Of a stretch of DNA of 64,000 nucleotides, positions 8,227 through 16,594 are shown in pieces. The stretch's first letter is position 1. Each line of letters starts with the position of its first letter. Source of the DNA: Rhizobium sp. 18055 (lineage in GTDB: Bacteria > Pseudomonadota > Alphaproteobacteria > Rhizobiales > Rhizobiaceae); contig NZ_CACSKD010000019.1 of assembly GCF_902706285.1 (NCBI RefSeq), forward strand, positions 38,323 to 102,322. Direction: 5' to 3'. A model generated the notes under the pieces. That model did no database searches. It had not been told where the DNA came from and was given only the letters and a program-made list of their open reading frames with translations. The translations under genes and the position numbers were made by a program.

Positions 8227-9507
8227 ATGACGCCGCCACATAAGCCGCACACCGAAAACCAGGGGTCAAGCCGTATCGGCATGGGCTTCCTCGAATTCGT
8301 CGTCACCATCGCCATCATGACGGCAAGCGTCGCGATGGCAATCGACAGCATGCTGCCATCGCTGCCCGCGATCGGCCAATCGCTCGGCGTCGTCAACGGC
8401 AATGATACGCAGTTGGTCATCGCCGTCTTCTTCCTCGGCTTCGGCGTGTCGCAGATCGTCTTCGGCAGCCTCTCCGACACCTTCGGACGCCGCAACATCC
8501 TGCTCGGCGGCCTTGCTGTCTACGTGCTGGCCATGTTCGCAGCCGCTGCCACCGGCAGCTTCGAGATGCTGCTGGTCATGCGCTTCGTCCAGGGCCTCGG
8601 CGGTGCGGCTGTCCGCATCACCACCATGGCGATCGTCCGCGACTGCTTCGGCGGTCGCGAAATGGCCCGTGTCATGTCTTATGTCATGATCGTCTTCATG
8701 ATCGTTCCGATCATTGCACCGTCCGTCGGCCAGCTGATCATCACCTATGCCAACTGGCACTGGATCTTCATCCTGCTTGGCATCGTCGGTGCCATTCTCT
8801 TCGTCTGGGCAGCGCTTCGCCTCAAGGAATCGCTGCCGAAGGAAGAGCGCATTCCGCTTTCTTTCGGTAACGTCGCCTCCGGCTTCAAGACCGTTCTGAC
8901 CAACAAGATCACCTGCGGCTACATGATCGGCCTGACCATGTTCACGGCTGTCATCAGCGCCTATGTGATCTCCGTCCAGCAGGTCTTCGGTGAGGTCTAC
9001 GGCCTCGGCGACTGGCTGCCGATCGCCTTTGCGGCGACCGCCGGCGGCATCGCCATTGCCAACTTCGCCAACGGCTTTTTCGTCCGCAAGTTCGGCATGC
9101 GCCGCATCTCGCACGTGGCGATGATCCTGTTCACCATCGTCTCGGCCATCGGCTTCTTCAAGGCGCTGGGCGGCAAGCCCGATTTCGCCTTCGCATACGT
9201 GCTCTTCACCATCCTCCTGATGATGTTCGCCGTCATCGCCACCAACTTCACGGCCATCAGCCTGGAGCCGATGGGCAATCTCGCCGGCACCGCCACCTCG
9301 ATCACCGGCTTCGTCTCCACCACCTTCGGCGCCATTCTCGGCGGCGCCGTCGGCCAGTTGTTCAACGGCACGGTACAGCCACTGTTCGGCGGCTTTGCGC
9401 TGTTCGGCCTGGTCAGCATCATCGCCACTCTCTGGGCCGAAGGCGGCAAGCTCTTCACCCACCCGGGCGACGATCCCGAGCTCGATCCAGGTGCCGGACA
9501 CTTCTGA
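8227..9507 (+). CDS. MFS multidrug exporter, Bcr/CflA-like (paralogue)
   Basis: A second 12-helix MFS transporter, 426 residues, sharing with its upstream neighbour D-S-M-L-P-S-L-P in helix 1, G-S-L-S-D-T-F-G-R-R in loop 2-3, R-F-V-Q-G-L-G-G in helix 4 and I-V-R-D-C-F-G-G-R after it. The pair probably arose by tandem duplication and is likely one transcript, given the 47-base gap and no intervening terminator. Its own ATG at 8227 follows CAGGAC. Function is presumably efflux of a hydrophobic toxic compound; the two could act on different substrates. Confidence 0.9.
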   Translation: MTPPHKPHTENQGSSRIGMGFLEFVVTIAIMTASVAMAIDSMLPSLPAIGQSLGVVNGNDTQLVIAVFFLGFGVSQIVFGSLSDTFGRRNILLGGLAVYVLAMFAAAATGSFEMLLVMRFVQGLGGAAVRITTMAIVRDCFGGREMARVMSYVMIVFMIVPIIAPSVGQLIITYANWHWIFILLGIVGAILFVWAALRLKESLPKEERIPLSFGNVASGFKTVLTNKITCGYMIGLTMFTAVISAYVISVQQVFGEVYGLGDWLPIAFAATAGGIAIANFANGFFVRKFGMRRISHVAMILFTIVSAIGFFKALGGKPDFAFAYVLFTILLMMFAVIATNFTAISLEPMGNLAGTATSITGFVSTTFGAILGGAVGQLFNGTVQPLFGGFALFGLVSIIATLWAEGGKLFTHPGDDPELDPGAGHF

Positions 9508-9512
9508 TAAAC

Positions 9513-9544
9513 AAGCCCGCCGCGTTGATGAACTCGGCGGGCTT
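9513..9544. terminator. Bidirectional terminator between convergent genes
   Basis: Perfect 10-base stem AAGCCCGCCG (9513-9522) and CGGCGGGCTT (9535-9544) with a 12-base loop. It lies between the stop of the second exporter and the stop of the minus-strand inositol monophosphatase-like gene and can serve both. Confidence 0.75.
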
Positions 9545-9553
9545 TCAAATGGC

Positions 9554-10378
9554 TCAGACCGTAAACACCTCGCGCCTCAGCAGTTCCCAGCTCTCCTTGT
9601 CGGGCGCGATCAGCAATCCGCCATCGACGTGGTGCGGCAGGTAGGGTGAGCCATCGAAGCGCGCCGCGTGGCCGCCAGCCTCGACGCAGATCAGCGTGCC
9701 GCCGAGGTGATCCCAGGGCATCAGCTTATTGTACATCAGGTAATGGACATGGCCGCCGGCAAAGGCGCGATGTTCGTGCGCGGCGCAACGGTAGTTGCAG
9801 ATGAAGCGAACCTTGGCGAGGTTGGCAAGCACCTCTACCCGCTTGTCCTTCGCCAGGAAGCCTGTCGAGGCCATGCCGACCATCTCGTCAAGCGCCACCG
9901 GCTTTGCCACCGACAGCCGCTCCGCCTCGCCGCTCGGCCGCTTCAGCCATGCGCCCGCGCCCTTCTCTGCCATCACCCAATCATCGCCCATCGGATCGTA
10001 GATGATACCGGCCATCGTCTCGCCATTGGCGACGACCGAGGCCATGACGCCGAAGGCTGGAATACCCGATGCGAAATTGAAGGTGCCATCGACTGGATCG
10101 ACGATGATCGAAAGCTCGGAACCCTCGAGCTTGTCGAGCAGCGCCGGGTCGGCGGCTACCGATTCTTCGCCGATGAACAGCGCATCCGGCCAAAGCGTTG
10201 CAACCTCGGCCTTGATCATCCGCTCGGCTTGCAGATCCGCTTCGGTCACCAGATCGGTTGCCTCACTCTTGGCGCGCACATCGTCACTGCCGAGCCGGCG
10301 GAATCGCGGCAAAATCTCTGCCTTCGCCGCACGCCTCAGGAGATCGGCAAGCGTCGTTACATCTATCTTGGAAGCCAT
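9554..10378 (-). CDS. Inositol monophosphatase family protein
   Basis: Mg-dependent phosphatase of the IMPase/CysQ/FBPase superfamily, 274 residues from the ATG at 10378, which is preceded by AAGAAGGAC; a longer form to 10447 would read through a palindrome and is rejected. Metal-binding motifs are visible: G-E-E-S (residues 70-73), D-P-V-D-G-T (Asp94, Asp97) and W-D-H-L-G-G in the C-terminal half. Members dephosphorylate myo-inositol phosphate, histidinol phosphate or PAP, and the substrate here is not decided by sequence. It follows ttcA on the same strand. Confidence 0.9.
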   Translation of the reverse strand: MASKIDVTTLADLLRRAAKAEILPRFRRLGSDDVRAKSEATDLVTEADLQAERMIKAEVATLWPDALFIGEESVAADPALLDKLEGSELSIIVDPVDGTFNFASGIPAFGVMASVVANGETMAGIIYDPMGDDWVMAEKGAGAWLKRPSGEAERLSVAKPVALDEMVGMASTGFLAKDKRVEVLANLAKVRFICNYRCAAHEHRAFAGGHVHYLMYNKLMPWDHLGGTLICVEAGGHAARFDGSPYLPHHVDGGLLIAPDKESWELLRREVFTV

Positions 10379-10417
10379 GGTTTTGTCCTTCTTTGCGCCA
10401 CAGAGCACGTCGCGCAA

Positions 10418-10432
10418 AACTGCGTCGCAGTT
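10418..10432 (-). terminator. Short palindrome between ttcA and the IMPase-like gene
   Basis: AACTGCG and CGCAGTT around a single T form a 15-base palindrome. In minus-strand sense it is followed by TTG. It may be a weak terminator for ttcA or an operator for the downstream gene; it lies 40 bases upstream of the chosen start. Confidence 0.35.
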
Positions 10433-10515
10433 CTGCGATGACGACATGCGTCAGGACCAGAACCTAAAGCGCAAAAAGCAAATCCGAAAGATCGCGGCGC
10501 GTTTTAATACGCCGA

Positions 10516-11412
10516 TCACCCAGTCTTCGAGACAGCCTCTCCCGCCATCAGGCCGGCGAAGTCGAAAAGCTTGGGGTCGAGCAGATGCGACGGGTTCACA
10601 TGCGAAAGCGCCCTGAGCATCGTGTCCTTGCGGCCCGGCATGCGCCGTTCGATATCGGCAAGCATATCCTTCATCGCATTGCGCTGCAGGCCGTCCTGCG
10701 AGCCGCAGAGGTCGCACGGGATGATCGGAAACTGCATGGCAGCGGCGAACTTCGCCATGTCGTCCTCGGCGCAGTAGGCGAGCGGCCGCAGCACCATCAG
10801 GTCGCCCTCATCGTTCAACAGCTTCGCCGGCATCGAGGCCAGACGGCCGCCATGGAAGAAGTTCATGAAGAAGGTTTCGAGGATATCTTCGCGGTGGTGC
10901 CCGAGCACCAGTGCATCGCAGCCTTCTTCGCGGGCGATCCGATAGAGATTGCCACGGCGCAGGCGCGAACAGAGAGAGCAGTAGGTTCCGCCAGCCGGTA
11001 CCTTCTCCTTCACGATCGAATAGGTGTCGCGATATTCGATCCGGTGCCTGACGCCGACCTTCGTCAGGTACTCAGGCAGGATATGCTTCGGAAAATTCGG
11101 CTGGCCCTGGTCGAGGTTGCAGGCGATGAGTTCAACCGGCAGCAGGCCGCGCCATTGCAGGTCGAGCAGCAGCGCCAGCAAGCCGTAGGAATCCTTGCCG
11201 CCCGAGACGCCGATCAGCCACCGCTTCTGGCCCTTCAGCATGCCGAAATCGTCAAACGCCTGGCGCATCTGCCGCAGCAGCCGCTTGCGCAGCTTGTTGA
11301 ACGAGACCGAGCTTGGCGCATCGGCAAACAATGCATGCGCGATACCGCCTTCGATCTCAGGCGCTTCCAGCTCGTCGGCAATGTTGCCGGAAATGTTCGC
11401 AGCGATATTCAT
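10516..11412 (-). CDS. ttcA: tRNA 2-thiocytidine biosynthesis protein TtcA
   Basis: ATP-dependent, iron-sulfur enzyme that thiolates C32 of certain tRNAs. The PP-loop S-G-G-K-D-S is at residues 70-75. Cys145 and Cys148 (C-S-L-C) and Cys233/Cys236 (C-D-L-C) supply the cluster ligands and the second C-x-x-C. G-H-H-R-E-D-I-L-E-T is the characteristic central motif. At 298 residues it is of usual length. It lies 58 bases downstream of glsA on the same strand and 137 bases upstream of the IMPase-like gene. Assignment is secure. Confidence 0.95.
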   Translation of the reverse strand: MNIAANISGNIADELEAPEIEGGIAHALFADAPSSVSFNKLRKRLLRQMRQAFDDFGMLKGQKRWLIGVSGGKDSYGLLALLLDLQWRGLLPVELIACNLDQGQPNFPKHILPEYLTKVGVRHRIEYRDTYSIVKEKVPAGGTYCSLCSRLRRGNLYRIAREEGCDALVLGHHREDILETFFMNFFHGGRLASMPAKLLNDEGDLMVLRPLAYCAEDDMAKFAAAMQFPIIPCDLCGSQDGLQRNAMKDMLADIERRMPGRKDTMLRALSHVNPSHLLDPKLFDFAGLMAGEAVSKTG

Positions 11413-11470
11413 GTCTCATCCAATCGATATCCCGGCTCTGCTTAGCAGAAAGCCGCGATGCAACACAGCG

Positions 11471-12400
11471 TCAATCGCCGAAAACCGACCATCCCGTACG
11501 CGCCGCCAGCATCTCCAGCGCCACGGCGCCGAGTTGCGAATTGCCGACCTTGTTCAGCCCCGGCGACCAGACCGCCATCGAGGCAATGCCGGGTGCCACC
11601 GCGAAGATGCCGCCACCGACGCCGCTCTTGCCGGGAAGACCGACGTGATAGGCGAAATCGCCGGAGCCGTCGTAATGGCCGCAGGTCAGCATCAGCGCAT
11701 TGATACGCCGCGCCCGCTTCGGTGAAACAACCGAGAGGCCGGCCACCGGATTGCTGCCGCGCGCCGCCAGGAACAGACCGGCCTTGGCCAGTTGCTCGGT
11801 GGTCATCGACAGGGCGCACTGGTGGAAATACACACCCAGCACATGCTCGACCGGATGATCGAGATTGCCGTAGGATTTCATGAAATTGGCAAGTGCCGAA
11901 TTGCGGAAACCCGTCCGTGTCTCGGACTTCGCCACCTTGCCGTCGATCGTCACCGTATCATCGTCGGCGAGATAGCGCACGAAGCGCAACAGTTCCCCGA
12001 TCGCCTCGCGCGGCGCATGACCTGACATGACGACGTCGGTCACGGCAATGGCCCCGGCATTGATGAACGGATTGCGCGGAATGCCGGATTCCTGCTCCAG
12101 CTGCACGATCGAATTGAAGGCGGAGCCGGAAGGCTCACGTCCAACGCGCTTCCACAGCTGCTCGCCGACCTTGCCGAGCGCTAGCGTCAGCATGAACATT
12201 TTGGAAATGCTCTGGATCGAGAATGGCACGGCGGTATCGCCAACGCTGTGGACCTTGCCATCGACGGTGGCGATCGTCAGCCCGAACTGCTTCGGATCGA
12301 CCTTGGCAAGCTCGGGAATATAATCGGCCACCCTTCCCTCGCCGATTCTCGGCTGAAGTTCAGCGTAGATGTCGTCTAGGACTGCCTGCAAATCGACCAT
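11471..12400 (-). CDS. glsA: Glutaminase A
   Basis: Hydrolyses L-glutamine to glutamate and ammonia. The 309-residue protein has the beta-lactamase-like fold with the S-x-x-K motif in S-I-Q-S-I-S-K (Ser64, Lys67), G-I-P-R-N-P-F-I-N-A-G-A near residue 105, and the V-G-L-P-G-K-S-G-V-G-G-G motif in the C-terminal third. Length and motifs match bacterial GlsA/YbaS enzymes. It is preceded by the rpsD terminator, so it has its own promoter in the short gap, and is followed by ttcA. Confidence 0.95.
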   Translation of the reverse strand: MVDLQAVLDDIYAELQPRIGEGRVADYIPELAKVDPKQFGLTIATVDGKVHSVGDTAVPFSIQSISKMFMLTLALGKVGEQLWKRVGREPSGSAFNSIVQLEQESGIPRNPFINAGAIAVTDVVMSGHAPREAIGELLRFVRYLADDDTVTIDGKVAKSETRTGFRNSALANFMKSYGNLDHPVEHVLGVYFHQCALSMTTEQLAKAGLFLAARGSNPVAGLSVVSPKRARRINALMLTCGHYDGSGDFAYHVGLPGKSGVGGGIFAVAPGIASMAVWSPGLNKVGNSQLGAVALEMLAARTGWSVFGD

Positions 12401-12416
12401 TGCTTCTCTCCAGATA

Positions 12417-12443
12417 ACAAAAAAGCCGCCCCAAGAGGCGGCC
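12417..12443 (-). terminator. Rho-independent terminator of rpsD
   Basis: Read on the minus strand: GCCGCC, loop TCTTGG, GGCGGC, then six T. It lies 27 bases beyond the rpsD stop codon and just before glsA. Confidence 0.9.
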
Positions 12444-12469
12444 TTTCCGTATGCGAAAACGCCTCGCGA

Positions 12470-13087
12470 TTAACGCGAATAGAATTCGACCACCAGATGC
12501 GGTTCCATGATGACGGCAAAAGGAACGTCAGCAAGAGTCGGTACACGAGCGAAGGTCGCAACCATCTTGTGATGATCGACTTCGATGTAGTCGGGAACGT
12601 CGCGTTCAGCCAGGCTGACGGCTTCGAGGACCGTAACCAGCTGCTTCGACTTCTGACGAACTTCGATGACGTCGCCAGCCTTGCAGCGGTAAGAACCGAT
12701 GTTGACGCGGACGCCGTTCACAGTCACGTGGCCGTGGTTGACGAACTGGCGTGCAGCGAAAACGGTCGGGACGAACTTGGCGCGGTAAACGATCGCATCC
12801 AGGCGGGATTCCAGAAGACCGATGAGGTTTTCCGAAGTGTCGCCCTTGCGGCGGTCGGCTTCAGCGAAGATCGCGCGGAACTGCTTCTCGCGCAGGTCAC
12901 CGTAGTAACCCTTGAGCTTCTGCTTGGCGCGCAGCTGCACACCGAAGTCCGAAAGCTTGCCCTTGCGGCGCTGACCGTGCTGGCCCGGGCCGTATTCGCG
13001 GCGGTTCACCGGGGACTTAGGACGACCCCAGATGTTCTCGCCCATACGGCGGTCAATTTTGTACTTGGACGATTCGCGCTTGCTCAT
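12470..13087 (-). CDS. rpsD: 30S ribosomal protein S4
   Basis: Primary 16S rRNA-binding protein that nucleates 30S assembly. The 205-residue length from the ATG at 13087 is standard, and AAAGGAAA lies just upstream; an in-frame start at 13144 is rejected because it would translate a leader hairpin. Visible are M-S-K-R-E-S at the N-terminus, Y-G-P-G-Q-H-G, and the S4 RNA-binding domain from L-E-S-R-L-D through R-Q-F-V-N-H-G-H-V-x-V-N-G. It is monocistronic, ended by its own terminator, as usual in alphaproteobacteria where it is not part of the alpha operon. Confidence 0.98.
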   Translation of the reverse strand: MSKRESSKYKIDRRMGENIWGRPKSPVNRREYGPGQHGQRRKGKLSDFGVQLRAKQKLKGYYGDLREKQFRAIFAEADRRKGDTSENLIGLLESRLDAIVYRAKFVPTVFAARQFVNHGHVTVNGVRVNIGSYRCKAGDVIEVRQKSKQLVTVLEAVSLAERDVPDYIEVDHHKMVATFARVPTLADVPFAVIMEPHLVVEFYSR

Positions 13088-13111
13088 CGTATTTCCTTTC
13101 AGAATGTTACG

Positions 13112-13131
13112 GCAGTTTGTTTCCAAACTGC
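13112..13131 (-). promoter_or_regulatory. GAAA-capped hairpin in the rpsD leader
   Basis: In minus-strand sense, GCAGTTTG and CAAACTGC form a perfect 8-base stem closed by a GAAA tetraloop, 25 bases upstream of the start codon and just before the ribosome binding site. S4 is an autoregulator in other bacteria, so a leader structure binding S4 or protecting the messenger is plausible. The structure is seen; the role is inferred. Confidence 0.5.
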
Positions 13132-13344
13132 TCGAAGGAAACACGCCCTCCTTTGGCCCCTTTTTGGGAGGCCCGACAGGATTTTCCGGTTTCGCGAACT
13201 GGAAGATCCACGGGACATGTCAAATGAAACACGGGACATTGCTGCCCCGTGCTGGCGCGGTGTTTAGGGGGAAGCCACTGGAATGTCAATCACAATCCAA
13301 GGCCGCACCGGCAAGACCGCTCGATTTAAAAGCCCTGCCCGGAC

Positions 13345-14802
13345 TTATTTCATGCCCAGCTTCTGGGTCTTCAGGCCGAGCGCGTCGCTGATCGTGTAGA
13401 ACAGGTCGGTCTGGTCGGTCAGGCCGCTGACATTGGCCGCACGCGGGCCGTAGGCGGCGATACGCAGCTGCGAGCCGGTGTGACCCTGGTCATCGGCATC
13501 GTCGGAGTTGCCGTAGCTGACCGCCATGACGGAGCCGTCCTTGGTCATCAGCGCTTCCGTCAGGCCAGGAGCCTTGGTGTCGGCATCGACGATCTGGCTG
13601 GCATGAGCATGGTCGGCAGTGACGATGACGAGTGTATCGCCAGCTTCCTGCGCGAACGCCAGCGCTGCCTGCACGGCTTCGTCGAGATCGACAGTCTCGC
13701 CGATCTGGCCGCATGGGTTGGCCGCATGGTCCTGCTTGTCGATCGACGCGCCTTCGACCTGAAGGAAGAAGCCCTTCTCGTTGGTGCGCAACAATTCGAT
13801 CGCCTTGGAAGTCATCTGCGCCAGGGTCGGCGTCGCGGCCGTCCGCTTCTCGTTCGGCTTGCAGACCACAGGTTCCTTTTCGATATTGCCGTAGTGGCTG
13901 GCCTTCGGACCTTCCCAACGCACCGGCATATTGCCTTCTGCGAAGAGACCCAGCACCGGGGCGCTGTCGCCGGCTTCCTTCACTGCCTGAAGCTCATCGA
14001 GGTTGGACACCAGCTTGAAGCCGCGCTCCTCGGCCTGCGCCCGCAGCGTCTTGCCCTTCCAATCGCCGGCCTTGGCCGTCTCGCCGAAGCTCTTGGCACC
14101 GCCACCGAGCGTTACGTCGGCACGCGCGTTGATCAGCTGTTCGGTGATTGAACCCTTGCCGCCGTTCTCGAGCGCATTGCTGGCGCACTTTTCCGACGTT
14201 GCTTCCGGGCCGTAGCACTTGCGTTGCGTCACATGGGCGATCTGTACCGCCGGCGTCGCGTCCTGAAGTTCGGCGGTCGATACGTTGCCGGTGCCGAGAC
14301 CGGCAGCCTTGGCCTTTTCCAGCAGCGTTTCGTGCGCCTCTTCGCGGATATCGACGCCGATCGCGCCGTTATAGCTCTTCACGCCGGTTGCCCAGGCGGT
14401 GCCCGATGCGGCCGAGTCCGTCACATAGGTCGGCTTGCCGGTCTTCTTGTCGAGCGAGTAGTGCGTGTACTGGCCGGTCACCGGCAAAGCGTCGATGCCC
14501 TTGAAATACTGGCCGGCGCCGACGGCATAGTTGCGCGCGATGGTGATTTCGGAATCACCCATGCCGTCGCCGATCAGAAGGATGACGTTTTTCGGGCGAC
14601 CATCGACGATCGCAGCGCGATAGGCTTCGGTGATGTCGCCGGAGATACGACGGGCACCGCCAGGCACGCTCAGCTCCTGGCTGGCACCGCGTTCCAGCAG
14701 CTTCACAGCCGTATCAGCAGCAGCGACAGGCTGAATGGCAACGGTTGCGAGCAAGGCTGCAGCAAGCGCCTGAGACACGTGGCGACGGATTTTGTATGAC
14801 AT
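13345..14802 (-). CDS. phoA: Alkaline phosphatase (PhoA-type)
   Basis: Secreted zinc/magnesium phosphomonoesterase. The 485-residue form starts at the ATG at 14802, with AAGGAG nine bases upstream; an ATG at 14811 touches that site and is less likely. A signal peptide ends near V-A-A-A (about residue 29). The active site V-T-D-S-A-A-S-G-T carries the phosphorylated Ser130, and metal ligands include Asp79 in I-G-D-G-M-G and the C-terminal T-A-D-H-A-H. Such enzymes belong to the phosphate-starvation response, and a weak Pho-box-like sequence lies upstream. Assignment is secure. Confidence 0.94.
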   Translation of the reverse strand: MSYKIRRHVSQALAAALLATVAIQPVAAADTAVKLLERGASQELSVPGGARRISGDITEAYRAAIVDGRPKNVILLIGDGMGDSEITIARNYAVGAGQYFKGIDALPVTGQYTHYSLDKKTGKPTYVTDSAASGTAWATGVKSYNGAIGVDIREEAHETLLEKAKAAGLGTGNVSTAELQDATPAVQIAHVTQRKCYGPEATSEKCASNALENGGKGSITEQLINARADVTLGGGAKSFGETAKAGDWKGKTLRAQAEERGFKLVSNLDELQAVKEAGDSAPVLGLFAEGNMPVRWEGPKASHYGNIEKEPVVCKPNEKRTAATPTLAQMTSKAIELLRTNEKGFFLQVEGASIDKQDHAANPCGQIGETVDLDEAVQAALAFAQEAGDTLVIVTADHAHASQIVDADTKAPGLTEALMTKDGSVMAVSYGNSDDADDQGHTGSQLRIAAYGPRAANVSGLTDQTDLFYTISDALGLKTQKLGMK

Positions 14803-14867
14803 GGCTGACATCTCCTTTTGACAAAGCGTACGCCCTTGAGGGCATGCGCGCCTTATCCACCACCGAG

Positions 14868-14885
14868 ATGAACGGCATGTGACAA
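14868..14885 (-). promoter_or_regulatory. Candidate Pho box upstream of alkaline phosphatase
   Basis: On the minus strand TTGTCAC, four bases and CGTTCAT approximate the PhoB consensus of two CTGTCAT repeats with a 4-base spacer (10 of 14 positions). It lies 66 bases upstream of the phoA start. The match is modest. Confidence 0.35.
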
Positions 14886-14980
14886 CAGCAACCCTTTCGT
14901 GTGCATGCGAAGGCAACACACCAAGAAAGCTGCAGTCCAACAATCATCTCACTGACAGAAGATATAAAACGGCAGGCCGA

Positions 14981-16498
14981 TCATTCAGCGGCGGAGCGCA
15001 GCTCTTCCACATCCGGCGCATTGGCATCACCGGGCGCCGTCTGGCAGTTCATGTCGGGGAAAGCGACGATGCGCTTGCCGGAGAAATCCGTGTGCACGAC
15101 GACGGTGCCGTGCTCCTCGAAATAGCCGAGCAGACGCCGGGCACGACGTGCGGAGTGCGTGCCGTAGGCCCGGGCGATACGGGCATCGGACGGGCATGGC
15201 TCGCCGCAGACGGCAGCCTTGGCCAGCATCAGGAACACACCCTGCAGATCATCGGTGACGCCTGACGACAGCGATAGCGCCGTCGCCCACACTTCGGTCT
15301 CGGCCGTTGCCGCATCGACGCCGGAGCGCGACACCGCCACCCTGCGCCGAAACTCCGGCAACGACATTGGCGATCCCGGCACACGGCGCATGCGCAGGCG
15401 AACGAGGAACTCCTGGTAGAGCACCGAATCCGTGCGGAAGCCCGAGCCAGAATCTCCGAGGATCTCGTGGAGCACGGCCGACAGTCTTTCCTCGCGATCC
15501 TCCGCCGACATCTCCGGCTGGCTAACGCGGCCTTCGGGCGGCTGAGGTGCGGAAGCGGCAGGCGTCGAGCGGGCAAGCTCGGCCAGAATATCCGTCGTCG
15601 GGCGTGGCGCCGGTGCTGCGCGGCGCGTCAACGGCCGCTGGAACTCTTCCGGATCCGGTGTGAAAATCAGGTCTTCGACATCCTGAGGCGAATCCGGCAG
15701 CGGCATCAGCTTCGGGCTCGACGAGCGCGCCGAAGTCTCGACATTGCCGATCTGGATCGGCAGCGGACGACGCGACAAGGCCGGGCCGAGCGCAACGAAA
15801 TTGCCGCGCTTCAGGTCACGGAACATTTCGGCCTGGCGGCGGTCCATGCCCAGAAGGTCGGCAGCGCGTGCCATGTCGATATCGAGAAAGGTGCGGCCCA
15901 TCAGGAAGTTGGAGGCCTCTGCCGCAACGTTCTTGGCAAGCTTGGCGAGACGCTGGGTGGCAATCACGCCCGCCAGTCCACGCTTACGGCCGCGGCACAT
16001 CAGGTTGGTCATCGCGCCGAGCGACATCTTGCGGGCATCGTCGGAAACCTCGCCAGCGACGGACGGCGCAAACATCTGCGCTTCATCGACCACAACAAGA
16101 ACCGGATACCAGAACTCACGATCGGCATCGAACATGCCGTTGAGGAAGGCTGCGGCAGCACGCATCTGCTGCTCGACCTCAAGACCTTCAAGGGTCAGCA
16201 CGCAGGAGACCCGGTGCTGGCGAATGCGGTTGGCGATGCCGGCCAGCTCTGCCTCGGTGCGCTCGCCATCGACGACAACATGGCCGAACTTGTCACTCAG
16301 CGTCACGAAGTCGCCTTCGGGATCGATGATCACCTGCTGCACCCACTGGGCGGATTGTTCCAGCAGGCGTCGCAGCAGATGCGACTTGCCCGAGCCGGAA
16401 TTGCCCTGCACCAGAAGGCGGGTCGCCAGCAGCTCCTCGATATCGAGCGTGGCCGGATTGCCTCCCGACGCCGATCCCATATCGATACCAACCTGCAA
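14981..16498 (-). CDS. HerA-like (DUF87) ATP-binding protein
   Basis: A 505-residue FtsK/HerA-superfamily ATPase. The Walker A motif G-N-S-G-S-G-K-S is at residues 32-39 and Walker B V-V-V-D-E-A near 134-140, followed by a conserved R-G-R-K-R-G-L and A-T-Q-R-L region expected for the arginine finger and sensor. The C-terminal 200 residues are a Pro/Ser-rich linker and an all-helical tail. I chose the TTG at 16498 because AGAAGGGA precedes it by 8 bases; an ATG at 16480 has no such site. HerA proteins translocate DNA with NurA nucleases, but no nurA gene lies nearby, so the role here is unknown. Confidence 0.85.
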   Translation of the reverse strand: MQVGIDMGSASGGNPATLDIEELLATRLLVQGNSGSGKSHLLRRLLEQSAQWVQQVIIDPEGDFVTLSDKFGHVVVDGERTEAELAGIANRIRQHRVSCVLTLEGLEVEQQMRAAAAFLNGMFDADREFWYPVLVVVDEAQMFAPSVAGEVSDDARKMSLGAMTNLMCRGRKRGLAGVIATQRLAKLAKNVAAEASNFLMGRTFLDIDMARAADLLGMDRRQAEMFRDLKRGNFVALGPALSRRPLPIQIGNVETSARSSSPKLMPLPDSPQDVEDLIFTPDPEEFQRPLTRRAAPAPRPTTDILAELARSTPAASAPQPPEGRVSQPEMSAEDREERLSAVLHEILGDSGSGFRTDSVLYQEFLVRLRMRRVPGSPMSLPEFRRRVAVSRSGVDAATAETEVWATALSLSSGVTDDLQGVFLMLAKAAVCGEPCPSDARIARAYGTHSARRARRLLGYFEEHGTVVVHTDFSGKRIVAFPDMNCQTAPGDANAPDVEELRSAAE

Positions 16499-16594
16499 GT
16501 CCAAATCCCTTCTGAAATCAACAGCACTCTGTAGCACATTCGCCGCCGGATACTGCCGCCGATCAACAAAACCCACAGCCAATCGTCACAGCGT

